64,000 bases of DNA. Source: Clostridiales bacterium. GTDB taxonomy: Bacteria > Bacillota > Clostridia > Peptostreptococcales > Anaerovoracaceae. The stretch is taken from NCBI GenBank assembly GCA_012513435.1, contig JAAZCE010000009.1, positions 1 to 64,000 of the forward strand, in the 5' to 3' direction. Both the position numbers and the translations under genes were made by a program. How positions within the stretch are numbered: position 1 is the first letter of the stretch; every line of letters starts with the position of its first letter. Of this stretch, positions 9,290 through 16,982 are shown one piece after another. Below the pieces are notes generated by a model. The model was not told the origin of the DNA, made no database searches, and saw only the letters and a list, made by a program, of their open reading frames with translations.

Positions 9290-9318
9290 ATTATAGGACT
9301 TTTTAGGCATATATACAA
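9290..9318 (-). promoter_or_regulatory. Sigma-A promoter of hypA-hypB-hypF
   Basis: On the minus strand, TTGTAT (9318-9313), a 17-base spacer and TATAAT (9295-9290) lie about 40 bases upstream of the hypA start. The -10 is a perfect match. Confidence 0.65.
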
Positions 9319-9375
9319 ATTATTTTTGAACATAAAAAAAATCATTTTTTTTTGTTGTTTTTAACAGAAAAAGTG

Positions 9376-9405
9376 TTGACAATCTTTGGAGACAACCACT
9401 ATAAT
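9376..9405 (+). promoter_or_regulatory. Sigma-A promoter of the NSS transporter unit
   Basis: TTGACA (9376-9381), an 18-base spacer and TATAAT (9400-9405), both hexamers perfect. The start codon is 60 bases downstream. The hyp promoter points the other way 58 bases to the left, so the two could share regulation. Confidence 0.75.
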
Positions 9406-9464
9406 TAAAAAGTGATTGTTATTACGAGCTATTATATTATTTTTTTGAGGAGAGTGAGTTAACA

Positions 9465-10955
9465 TTGAGAGAACAATGGAACACGAAACTGGGATTTATT
9501 CTGGCAGCCATTGGTTCAGCTGTAGGATTGGGTAATCTTTGGAGATTCCCGTACATAGCAGCTACAAACGGCGGTGGCGCGTTTATTTTCCCTTATTTAT
9601 TTGCTATTTTGACAGCAGGTATTCCTATTCTTATTTTGGAATACACATTAGGAAAAACCTACAGATCCGGAGCTCCCGGAACTTTCGCAAGAATCAACAG
9701 GAAGTTCGAGTGGCTGGGTTGGGCACAGGTTCTGACTTCATTCATTATTACGGTTTACTATTTCGCAATCGTTGTATGGGTACTCTCATACATAGCATTC
9801 TCATTTGGAAACAAGTGGGGAGAAGATACAGGCGGATTCTTCTATGGATTCCTTGGAATCACTGATTCTATGACAAGCGTAGGTGGGATACAGACTAATA
9901 TGCTTGTGCCGTTCTTCGCTGTATGGGCGATAGTAGGGTTCGTAATGTACAGAGGCATCAACAAGGGCATAGATATAGCATGTAAGATATGTCTGCCTAT
10001 ACTGCTTCTGTGTACAGTAATTATAGTAATCAGAGGCATAACTCTTCCTGGAGCTATCGATGGGCTTGCTTACATGTTTACACCGGACTGGTCGGCAATT
10101 GCCAAGCCTGATGTGTGGGTAGCAGCCTACGGACAGGTATTCTTCAGCTTATCTATAGCCTTTGCTATTATGATTTCTTACTCAAGCTACCTGCCTAAAA
10201 AGGAAGATGTTGTTAACACTGCATTTCTTACTGCATGCACGAACCACGGATTTGAAATTTTTGCAGGAATTGGCATTTTCTCAATCATTGGTTACATGGC
10301 ATATGCTCAGGGTGTAGGTGTGGAAGATGTTGCTGCGGCAGGCATCGGCCTAGCATTCGTAGTATTCCCTACAGCAATAAGCACATTGCCGGCACTTAAT
10401 ACATTGTTTGGAATACTGTTCTTCGTATCCCTGTTCACTGCAGGTATTACATCACTGATTTCGATTATTCAGGCTGTAATAACCGGCATTCAGGACAAGT
10501 GGGAAATGTCGCACACTAAGGCAACTACAGTAGTATTGGTTCCTGCATTCGTAATATCCTTCCTGTTTATAACAGGCGCAGGCCTTTACTTCCTGGATTT
10601 GGCAGATTACATTGCAAACAATATCGGTATCGTTATGTGCGGTGTTATCGAAGTTATTCTCATCGGATGGTTCTTTAAGCCTGAAAAGCTTAGAAAAGCT
10701 GCCAATGAGTATTCAAATTTCAGCGTTGGACAGTGGTGGACTTGGTGCCTTAAGGTTGTTACGGTTATCGTTTTAGGTTACACTACTGTTACTAATCTTA
10801 TTACCTATTTTAGAGACGGATATGAAGGCTATCCTATGTGGATCGGATTCATCATAATCGGATTCATGGTAGTTGGAACCATAGTATTGACAGCCATGAA
10901 GGGCAGAAAGAGCTTTTATGAGAAGCCTGATGATGCCCCTGGCTATGATGATTAG
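9465..10955 (+). CDS. Sodium-dependent NSS/SNF family amino-acid symporter, large subunit
   Basis: 496 residues, TTG start with GAGGAG upstream. Member of the neurotransmitter:sodium symporter family, which imports amino acids with sodium. TM1 has the family signature GSAVGLGNLWRFPY at about residues 17-30, containing the backbone ligands for substrate and sodium. About 11-12 hydrophobic helices follow, as in LeuT and MhsT, with no large extra domain. The tail ends YDD just before the small-subunit gene, 15 bases away. That pairing recalls MetP/MetS of Corynebacterium, a methionine and alanine importer, but the substrate cannot be read from the sequence. It separates hypABF from hypCDE. Confidence 0.92.
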   Translation: MREQWNTKLGFILAAIGSAVGLGNLWRFPYIAATNGGGAFIFPYLFAILTAGIPILILEYTLGKTYRSGAPGTFARINRKFEWLGWAQVLTSFIITVYYFAIVVWVLSYIAFSFGNKWGEDTGGFFYGFLGITDSMTSVGGIQTNMLVPFFAVWAIVGFVMYRGINKGIDIACKICLPILLLCTVIIVIRGITLPGAIDGLAYMFTPDWSAIAKPDVWVAAYGQVFFSLSIAFAIMISYSSYLPKKEDVVNTAFLTACTNHGFEIFAGIGIFSIIGYMAYAQGVGVEDVAAAGIGLAFVVFPTAISTLPALNTLFGILFFVSLFTAGITSLISIIQAVITGIQDKWEMSHTKATTVVLVPAFVISFLFITGAGLYFLDLADYIANNIGIVMCGVIEVILIGWFFKPEKLRKAANEYSNFSVGQWWTWCLKVVTVIVLGYTTVTNLITYFRDGYEGYPMWIGFIIIGFMVVGTIVLTAMKGRKSFYEKPDDAPGYDD

Positions 10956-10970
10956 CAAGGAGGTGCACGA

Positions 10971-11093
10971 ATGGGCACAAGTGCAATAGTAATGATGTGT
11001 ATAGCTTGTATTGGTTTGTGGGGCGGTTGCGGAGTCGCTCTCGCAATCATGATGAAGCATAACAAGCAGAAAAGAAATCAGGGCAAGCAGTAG
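10971..11093 (+). CDS. MetS-family small subunit of the NSS transporter
   Basis: A 40-residue ORF with AGGAGGTG 8 bases before the ATG. It is one hydrophobic helix (IVMMCIACIGLWGGCGVALA) followed by a basic tail (KHNKQKRNQGKQ), the layout of the MetS small subunits that sit directly after NSS large subunits. In Corynebacterium MetS is needed for transport by MetP; the same role here is inferred. A strong terminator follows 30 bases later. Confidence 0.8.
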   Translation: MGTSAIVMMCIACIGLWGGCGVALAIMMKHNKQKRNQGKQ

Positions 11094-11122
11094 CGAGCTC
11101 TTATAATACGACAAAAATTAAG

Positions 11123-11167
11123 GTACCCCGGCTCTGGTGCAAGATCAGATTCAGGGGTGCTTTTTTT
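11123..11167 (+). terminator. Intrinsic terminator after the NSS transporter unit
   Basis: Stem GTACCCC (11123-11129) pairs with GGGGTGC (11154-11160), with an inner TCTG/CAGA stem in the loop, followed by seven T. Confidence 0.8.
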
Positions 11168-11257
11168 AGGTTGAGGCCCATCAGGCTAAAAAGAGAATGA
11201 AGGTTAGGCAGTTGATATATGTTGATAATGTTTTTGTACTTATCGGAAGCAGGCAGG

Positions 11258-11286
11258 TTTACTATGTCTATCAAAAATTGTATAAT
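11258..11286 (+). promoter_or_regulatory. Promoter upstream of the YbaK/hypCDE unit
   Basis: TTTACT (11258-11263), a 17-base spacer and a perfect TATAAT (11281-11286). The first gene starts 83 bases downstream, and no other promoter is evident before hypC. Confidence 0.55.
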
Positions 11287-11368
11287 ATTAACGTTGAGTA
11301 GTTAAAAGATCAAAGGCGAAGATAAAACAGTAGCATTTATAGCGGCTAAGGATTGGAAGGAAAGTAAA

Positions 11369-11854
11369 ATGGCAATAGAAAAAGTAAGACAATATTTCAA
11401 GGAATTAGGAATAGACGACAGGATACAGGAGTTCGATGTTTCAAGTGCCACAGTTGAATTGGCGGCAGTAGCAGTAGGAACTGAACCGGCAAGAATCTGC
11501 AAAACCCTTTCTTTTCTCAAACCCGAAGGTGGGTGTATATTGATACAAACTGCTGGAGACAGTAAGGTTAACAACGGCAAATTTAAAAGGCAATTTGGTT
11601 TTAAGGCTAAAATGTTAAATGCCGATCAGGTGCTTGAATATACGGGACATGCCATAGGCGGAGTATGCGCCTTCGCAATCGACAGCGCCCAGGTTGAAGT
11701 CTACGCCGATGAATCCATGAAGAGGTTCGAGACCGTGTTTCCAGCATGCGGAAGCAGCAACAGCGCCATTGAGTTCACTTGTGATGAGCTGTTCAGATAT
11801 TCCAATGCTCTGGAGTGGATAGACGTATGCAAAATCCCTGAGGAGGAACAGTAA
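11369..11854 (+). CDS. YbaK/EbsC-type aminoacyl-tRNA deacylase
   Basis: 161 residues covering one YbaK/ProX domain, the usual size. These proteins hydrolyse mischarged aminoacyl-tRNA (for example Cys-tRNA-Pro or Ala-tRNA-Pro). Seen: ARICKTLSF near residues 50-58, the variable substrate-loop region, and IGGVCAF near 93 followed by acidic turns, matching the family core order. The first gene of the unit that continues into hypC with no gap (TAA then ATG). Its link to hydrogenase maturation is unclear; it may simply share transcription. Confidence 0.85.
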   Translation: MAIEKVRQYFKELGIDDRIQEFDVSSATVELAAVAVGTEPARICKTLSFLKPEGGCILIQTAGDSKVNNGKFKRQFGFKAKMLNADQVLEYTGHAIGGVCAFAIDSAQVEVYADESMKRFETVFPACGSSNSAIEFTCDELFRYSNALEWIDVCKIPEEEQ

Positions 11855-12070
11855 ATGTGTATAGCAGTACCCGGAAGGGTAGTTGAAATCGACGAGGCCA
11901 ATGCCAAGGTCAGCTTTAACGGAAATATGGTCAACGTCAATACAGGTCTTGTAGAGCCTAAGGTTGGACAGTATGTTCTCGTCCATGCAGGCTGTGCTAT
12001 TGAAGTGATGGACAAGGATAAGGCTGAGGAACTGATAGAACTATTTGCTGAGATAGAGGAAATGCAGTAA
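11855..12070 (+). CDS. hypC: Hydrogenase maturation chaperone HypC
   Basis: 71 residues, beginning MCIAVPG, the HypC/HupF signature in which Cys2 binds the Fe(CN)2CO unit and the hydrogenase precursor. A small OB-like beta protein with an acidic C-terminal helix. HypC and HypD form the scaffold where iron receives its cyanide and CO ligands. GAGGAGG lies inside the end of the upstream gene, and the stop overlaps the hypD start by one base (TAATG). Confidence 0.95.
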   Translation: MCIAVPGRVVEIDEANAKVSFNGNMVNVNTGLVEPKVGQYVLVHAGCAIEVMDKDKAEELIELFAEIEEMQ

Positions 12071-13113
12071 TGAAGCTTCAGCATGTAGTTGATTATCTAA
12101 ATAATTATGACGGCAGAGAGCTTAAGATAATGGAGGTTTGCGGCACACACACCGCATCTATTTTTAAGAACGGAATAAGAAGTCTTATCTCGCCTAAAAT
12201 CAAACTTATCTCCGGACCGGGATGCCCGGTCTGCGTTACGCCGACAGCCTATATAGACAGGTGCATTATGTACGCTGCCAGGGAAAACCATGTTTTGCTT
12301 ACCTTCGGGGATATGATGAAGGTGCCGGGTAAGAAGGCAAGCCTTTCAGAGGCAAAGGGAAACGGAGCCAGAGTGCATATGATGTATTCGCCCTTTGAAG
12401 CCATTGAGCTGGCTCAGTCAAATCCGGACATTACCTATGTAATTGCCGCAGTGGGATTTGAAACCACTGCCCCTGCCCATGCACTGATGCTCCGGCAGGC
12501 AAGAGACAAGGGAATAGAGAACATCAAGCTTGTGACGGCACTGAAGACGGCTATGCCGGCCCTTAGGTGGATATGCGACAATCAGGAAGATGTTGATGGA
12601 TTTCTCTGTCCAGGACATGTAAGCGTTATAACGGGAAGCAAGGTGTACGATGAACTTGCGGAGCTTTGCAAGAAGCCATTTGTCATAGCGGGCTTTGAGG
12701 CGGAACACATTTTGGCCGCCCTCTACAGGATAGTAAGACAGATAGAAGCCGGAGCAGGGCATACGGAAAATATGTATAGGAATGCAGTGAGAGAGGATGG
12801 CAACCTTAAGGCTCTTGCGGCAATAGACCAGGTCTATGAAAAGGGACCCGCAATGTGGAGAGGTCTTGGAATGATAGAGGGTTCGGGGCTGTATCTTAAG
12901 GGCGAATATGTCGTATACGATGGTGGAAGCAGGGGTCTTGATGAAGATATAGAGCTTCCAGGTGAATGCAGATGCGGAGATGTCATAGTAGGGAAGATAA
13001 ATCCCGACCAGTGTCCTATGTTTGGCAAGGGCTGCAATCCTGTGAAGCCCTTCGGACCGTGTATGGTTTCAGCAGAAGGGGCCTGCGGTATCTGGTACAG
13101 GAACGTTCATTAG
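12070..13113 (+). CDS. hypD: Hydrogenase maturation iron-sulfur protein HypD
   Basis: 347 residues, normal family length. HypD holds the iron while HypE donates cyanide and supplies electrons through its 4Fe-4S cluster. Seen: MEVCGTHT near residue 18, GPGCPVC near 48, FLCPGHVS near 180, and the C-terminal cluster region with CRCGD, DQCPMFGKGC and CMVSAEGACG (about 300-340). All expected cysteines are present, so the protein should be active. Translationally coupled to hypC. Confidence 0.96.
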   Translation: MKLQHVVDYLNNYDGRELKIMEVCGTHTASIFKNGIRSLISPKIKLISGPGCPVCVTPTAYIDRCIMYAARENHVLLTFGDMMKVPGKKASLSEAKGNGARVHMMYSPFEAIELAQSNPDITYVIAAVGFETTAPAHALMLRQARDKGIENIKLVTALKTAMPALRWICDNQEDVDGFLCPGHVSVITGSKVYDELAELCKKPFVIAGFEAEHILAALYRIVRQIEAGAGHTENMYRNAVREDGNLKALAAIDQVYEKGPAMWRGLGMIEGSGLYLKGEYVVYDGGSRGLDEDIELPGECRCGDVIVGKINPDQCPMFGKGCNPVKPFGPCMVSAEGACGIWYRNVH

Positions 13114-13127
13114 AATAGGAGAAGGAC

Positions 13128-14108
13128 ATGAAGATAACAATGGCTCACGGAAGCGGAGGCAAGTCATCGGCACAGCTTATGAGTGATATTTTCGGGAAGT
13201 ATTTTAAGAATCAAATATTGGATAAAATGGAGGATGCGGCTGTACTAAGCGTGAACGGCAAAATCGCCTGTAGCACCGATTCCTTCGTGGTAACGCCTCT
13301 TGTATTCAAGGGTGGAGATATAGGCAAGCTATGTGTTTGCGGTACGGTGAATGACCTTCTCATGATGGGAGCAGTACCAAAGTATTTGACCTGCGGATTC
13401 ATATTGGAGGAGGGACTGGAAACGAACCTTCTGGACAGAATAGTCTGCTCTATGGCGAAACAGGCCCAGGAGGCCGGAGTTGTCATAGTTGCCGGAGACA
13501 CCAAGGTGGTTGAAGGCAATGGAGGCTTGTTTATCAACACTACAGGAATAGGTGAGATTCCCGAGGCAAGGGACGTAAGCAGCCGCAACTGCAAGCCGGG
13601 AGATGTCATAATCCTTTCCGGAAATCTGGGAGAACATCACGCTTGCATTTTAAGCCACAGAATGGGAATAGAAAACAACATAAAGAGCGACTGCGCAGCT
13701 CTTAACGATATTGTTGACGCTCTCTTTGACGGAGGAATCCATGTAAAGACTATGAGAGATGTAACAAGGGGCGGTCTTGGAACTGTATTAAATGAGATAG
13801 CCGACAGCTCCGCCTGCAAAATAGATCTTGAAGAAGAAAGAATACCGGTGCTGGATGAGGTCAGAGGGTTCGCGGATATAATGGGGTTGGATCCGCTTTA
13901 CATGGGAAATGAAGGCAAGATGATAGCCGTTGTACCGGCGGAGGAGGCCGGCAAGGCCCTGGATGCTGTGAAATCATGTAGCCACGGTGCAGAGGCGGCA
14001 ATAATAGGACAAATTATGGAAGGAAAGGGAACCTTCATCAAAACGAAACTGGGTGCCACAAGACGTTTTGATGTGCTTTATGGGGAAGGCCTACCGAGAA
14101 TATGCTAG
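13128..14108 (+). CDS. hypE: Hydrogenase maturation protein HypE (thiocarbamate dehydratase)
   Basis: 326 residues. HypE is a PurM/ThiL-fold ATPase that dehydrates the carbamoyl group on its own C-terminal cysteine to cyanide. Seen: the N-terminal HGSGGK, CSTDSFVV, ATP-site segment VAGDTKVVE, RDVTRGGLGTVLNE, and the required C-terminal PRIC ending in the acceptor cysteine. The start has AGGAG about 8 bases upstream. With hypA, hypB, hypC, hypD and hypF this completes the six-gene core maturation set. Confidence 0.97.
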   Translation: MKITMAHGSGGKSSAQLMSDIFGKYFKNQILDKMEDAAVLSVNGKIACSTDSFVVTPLVFKGGDIGKLCVCGTVNDLLMMGAVPKYLTCGFILEEGLETNLLDRIVCSMAKQAQEAGVVIVAGDTKVVEGNGGLFINTTGIGEIPEARDVSSRNCKPGDVIILSGNLGEHHACILSHRMGIENNIKSDCAALNDIVDALFDGGIHVKTMRDVTRGGLGTVLNEIADSSACKIDLEEERIPVLDEVRGFADIMGLDPLYMGNEGKMIAVVPAEEAGKALDAVKSCSHGAEAAIIGQIMEGKGTFIKTKLGATRRFDVLYGEGLPRIC

Positions 14109-14125
14109 GAGGAAATATTTTTTAG

Positions 14126-15010
14126 ATGGAGCTTATACAGGTTGGAAGTAAGACTTATTATATAAAAAATAAAACCAATATAGGAGTATATAAGACCGGG
14201 AGAAGCAGTGTATGTATTATAGATACAGGTTCGGACGGAGACGGAGAGAAAATAGATGAAATTTTGCAGGCTCAGGGCTGGGGCCTTGATTACATCATTA
14301 TCACCCATGCCCATATAGACCATATAGGTGGAAACGATTATTTGGTGAAAAAGTACGATGTGCCAGTGTATATGACGGCTGCAAACATAGCCTATGCTGT
14401 ATTTGATGATTTTGAAACGGCTATCCTAAACGGAGGTAAGCCCTGCAAGCAGTTAAAGAAGGTGTTTACCCTTCCCGAGCCGACTAATCTGAGAGATATA
14501 GGGACCATTCAGGAAGATGGCATCACATACGAAGAGCTGCCGGGACATACCTTGAGCATGATAGGAATCAGAACCGATGACGATGTGTGGTTTTTTGGGG
14601 ATGCCTACTTGAGCAGGCACAACCTGAAGAAGTACAGATACGGATATATATATGATGCAGGGGCATTTTTGGATACACTTCAAAAAATCAAGGGATTTCA
14701 AGGAAAGGTGTTCATTCCTTCTCACGGAAGCGTGGAAGATTCTGTGACGGAGATATGCGATTTAAACATTGAGAACATTTGTGAGATATTTGGCATTATT
14801 AAGGACATATGTGCCGAATATACGGACTTTGGTCATATTTTGCAGGGATTGTATAGGCTCATGGGAATGAGACCAAACGTAGTTCAGAACGCTATACTGT
14901 CTTCTACCACTAAATCATATGTTGCATATTTGCAGGACAGAGGATTGCTGAAGTACAAGTTTGTAGACGATATAATGATGTGGAAAAAGGCTAAAAAAGC
15001 CGATGAATAA
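14126..15010 (+). CDS. MBL-fold metallo-hydrolase
   Basis: 294 residues. The metallo-beta-lactamase fold is shown by THAHIDHIGG near residues 55-64 (HxHxDH metal motif), LPGHTLSMIG near 138, GDAYL (bridging Asp) near 158 and PSHGS near 200. The C-terminal 90 residues form a helical, probably winged-helix-like extension ending in lysines. Substrate is not evident; such enzymes include thioesterase-type and lactonase-type hydrolases. It follows hypE by 17 bases and has AGGAGGA upstream, so it probably belongs to the same transcript, with gap 19 bases further on. Confidence 0.85.
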   Translation: MELIQVGSKTYYIKNKTNIGVYKTGRSSVCIIDTGSDGDGEKIDEILQAQGWGLDYIIITHAHIDHIGGNDYLVKKYDVPVYMTAANIAYAVFDDFETAILNGGKPCKQLKKVFTLPEPTNLRDIGTIQEDGITYEELPGHTLSMIGIRTDDDVWFFGDAYLSRHNLKKYRYGYIYDAGAFLDTLQKIKGFQGKVFIPSHGSVEDSVTEICDLNIENICEIFGIIKDICAEYTDFGHILQGLYRLMGMRPNVVQNAILSSTTKSYVAYLQDRGLLKYKFVDDIMMWKKAKKADE

Positions 15011-15029
15011 TAATCAAGGAGGTTGATGT

Positions 15030-16049
15030 ATGAAGAGTAAAATAGCTATCAACGGATTCGGAAGAATAGGAAGGTTGTCCTTCCGAAAGATTTTTGAAGA
15101 CGAGAGATTTGAGGTGGTGGCAATCAATGACCTGACCACTACGGAGATGTTGGCATACCTGCTTAAGCACGATAGCGTGCAGGGGAATTTCGCCCATGAG
15201 GTAAGCCACGATGCGGACTATATAATAGTCGACGGCAAGGCAATAAGGATATACAAGGAAGCGGACCCTGCAAAACTTCCATGGGGAGAATTGAAGGTTG
15301 ATATTGTGCTGGAATGTACGGGTTTCTTCGCATCTAAGGCTAAGTCTCAGGCTCACATTGATGCCGGAGCCAAAAAAGTTCTTATCTCAGCACCTGCGGG
15401 TAACGATTTGCCGACTATCGTTTATGGGGTCAATGAAAAGGTTCTCACGAAAGAGGATAATATCATTTCGGCAGCATCGTGTACTACTAACTGTCTGGCA
15501 CCGATGGCCAAGGCTCTCAACGACTATAAGGAGATTCGTACAGGCTTCATGACTACCATTCACGCTTATACGGGAGACCAGATGATATTGGATGGACCTC
15601 ACAAGAAGAATGACTTCAGACGTGCAAGGGCCGGTGCCATAAATATCGTTCCCAATACTACTGGTGCAGCTAAGGCTATAGGTCTTGTTATTCCAGAGCT
15701 TAAGGGCAAACTTAAAGGGTCGGCCCAGAGAGTTCCTGTACCTACAGGCTCAACGACCATACTGACAGCAGTTCTCAAGGATTCCGAAGAGACGGTGACC
15801 CTTGATGGTGTCAATAACGCTATGAAGGTTGCCGCCGATGAATCCTTTGGGTACAACGAGGAAATGATAGTCTCAAGCGATATAGTGGGAATGAGCTACG
15901 GTTCACTTTTTGATGCAACTCAGACCTTCGTGGAAAGAAGCGGAACGGGCGTATTCGAGGTACAGGTGGTATCTTGGTACGATAACGAAATGAGCTACGT
16001 TTCACAGATGGTCAGAACTCTCAGCTATGTGGCAGGGCTTATAGATTAG
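15030..16049 (+). CDS. gap: Type I glyceraldehyde-3-phosphate dehydrogenase
   Basis: 339 residues. Oxidises glyceraldehyde-3-phosphate to 1,3-bisphosphoglycerate in glycolysis, or the reverse. The Rossmann motif INGFGRIGR is at residues 6-14 and the active-site segment SAASCTTNC near 147-155 (catalytic Cys near 151). The family segments [12 protein letters not shown] and SWYDNEMSY are intact. Asp in AINDL suggests NAD preference. AAGGAGG lies upstream. No other glycolytic gene is adjacent, unlike the usual gap-pgk-tpi layout; it follows the hyp/MBL genes instead. Confidence 0.97.
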   Translation: MKSKIAINGFGRIGRLSFRKIFEDERFEVVAINDLTTTEMLAYLLKHDSVQGNFAHEVSHDADYIIVDGKAIRIYKEADPAKLPWGELKVDIVLECTGFFASKAKSQAHIDAGAKKVLISAPAGNDLPTIVYGVNEKVLTKEDNIISAASCTTNCLAPMAKALNDYKEIRTGFMTTIHAYTGDQMILDGPHKKNDFRRARAGAINIVPNTTGAAKAIGLVIPELKGKLKGSAQRVPVPTGSTTILTAVLKDSEETVTLDGVNNAMKVAADESFGYNEEMIVSSDIVGMSYGSLFDATQTFVERSGTGVFEVQVVSWYDNEMSYVSQMVRTLSYVAGLID

Positions 16050-16091
16050 GGCTAGGCATTAGGCCGACTTAGTTTTTTCAATTACCGTGAA

Positions 16092-16223
16092 TCAAGGCCC
16101 GCAGGTAGTACAGGAGCGGGGAGGTATATCGTAGCCGCTCGTATATGCACAGGACGATAGGATTAAGGCACAAAGCATTACTCCAACTATTGCGAAAGTA
16201 ATTAAAATGTGTAGTTTTTTCAT
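16092..16223 (-). CDS. Small putative lipoprotein, 43 residues
   Basis: A short minus-strand ORF with GGAGGT 7 bases before its ATG. It encodes a basic start (MKKLH), a hydrophobic stretch (ILITFAIVGVMLCALIL), a lipobox-like LSSC with Cys at residue 25, and a short tail with CTTCGP at the end. The layout fits a signal peptidase II substrate whose mature part is about 19 residues. It is divergent from the tetR gene, and the GTTAC/GTAAC array lies between them. Similar tiny lipoproteins are often missed in annotation. Function unknown. Confidence 0.6.
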   Translation of the reverse strand: MKKLHILITFAIVGVMLCALILSSCAYTSGYDIPPRSCTTCGP

Positions 16224-16294
16224 AAAGGTCTACCTCCGTTCTATTAAATATGATGTTGCCACGGCTTTACGGGACATCACTTTGCAGTAATTCT

Positions 16295-16338
16295 GTAACA
16301 AATGCAGTTACATATGTTACTGTAACTATAGCAGTAAC
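16295..16338. repeat. Array of five GTTAC/GTAAC half-sites in a divergent regulatory region
   Basis: GTAAC at 16295, GTTAC at 16307, GTTAC at 16316, GTAAC at 16322 and GTAAC at 16334. The central pair forms the perfect dyad GTTACTGTAAC (16316-16326). The first pair, TGTAAC at 16294 and GTTACA at 16307, forms a wider inverted repeat. The array lies between the small lipoprotein and tetR, upstream of the tetR promoter. It looks like a multi-site operator; the binding protein is unknown. Confidence 0.55.
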
Positions 16339-16369
16339 AGTTTGCCTTGTCAATACTTTTGTTTATTTG

Positions 16370-16417
16370 TTGACAGGGCTTTTTCTTTCTGTTATTATGA
16401 ACAGTGTTCATAATAAC
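16370..16417 (+). promoter_or_regulatory. tetR/MFS promoter with overlapping 27-bp palindromic operator
   Basis: TTGACA (16370-16375), a 17-base spacer and TATTAT (16393-16398) form a near-consensus promoter. A perfect inverted repeat covers the -10: arm GTTATTATGAAC (16391-16402), 3-base centre, complementary arm (16406-16417). A repressor bound there would block polymerase. The adjacent TetR protein is the obvious candidate. Confidence 0.82.
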
Positions 16418-16431
16418 GCAGGAGGACAAGC

Positions 16432-16965
16432 ATGCCTAAAATAATAGAAAATCTAAGGGCCGATATACTGGAAGAATCCATGAGAATAATAGAGTCTGAC
16501 GGTATAGACGGACTGAGCATAAGACGCCTTTCGGCAAATTTGGGGATAGCCCCTTCAACCATATACAATTATTACCAGGGAAAAGAACAGATAATAGGGG
16601 TTCTGACGAAGGTGCGCTGGGAGAAGGCTTTGAAGAAGATAGATGAGGGGTATTGTGAAAGCAATGATGCCGTAGAGGCCCTTTCCATGATAGTGGAGGA
16701 AATGAGAAGCTCCGTCAAATCTCTTGTTTTATTTCACATATCTTCTGTCCGTGAGCTGCACAGCTCAACTAGCTGCGCGGAAGACCACAAGAAGATAATT
16801 TTTAAACAGCTTCAGGAACGGGTAAAAAAGATTTTAGAAAATCAAAGAAATTCATATGAAGACATAAACTTTGCTTCCGCAACTATAACGAAGCTTATTG
16901 TCATGTGTATGCACGACAGCCAATTGAAATTTGAAGATTTGGCAGATGCCATAAAAAAACTATAA
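16432..16965 (+). CDS. TetR/AcrR-family transcriptional regulator
   Basis: 177 residues. The N-terminal helix-turn-helix is complete, with SIRRLSANLGIAPSTIYNYY at about residues 28-47, typical of TetR. The C-terminal ligand domain is short and not recognisable to a specific subfamily. GCAGGAGG precedes the ATG. It is followed 17 bases later by an MFS exporter, so the likely role is ligand-relieved repression of itself and the exporter through the 27-bp palindrome at 16391-16417. The inducer is not evident. Confidence 0.88.
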   Translation: MPKIIENLRADILEESMRIIESDGIDGLSIRRLSANLGIAPSTIYNYYQGKEQIIGVLTKVRWEKALKKIDEGYCESNDAVEALSMIVEEMRSSVKSLVLFHISSVRELHSSTSCAEDHKKIIFKQLQERVKKILENQRNSYEDINFASATITKLIVMCMHDSQLKFEDLADAIKKL

Positions 16966-16982
16966 AAAGGAGAACAGACAGA

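Noticed and set aside
16050-16080. Possible terminator after gap
   Set aside because: A T run exists (16072-16077), but the preceding stem is short and interrupted; not strong enough to list.
16250-16444. A 64-codon plus-strand frame ahead of tetR
   Set aside because: It runs through the GTTAC array, the promoter and the operator, and has no ribosome site. The Val/Thr-rich translation simply reflects the repeats.
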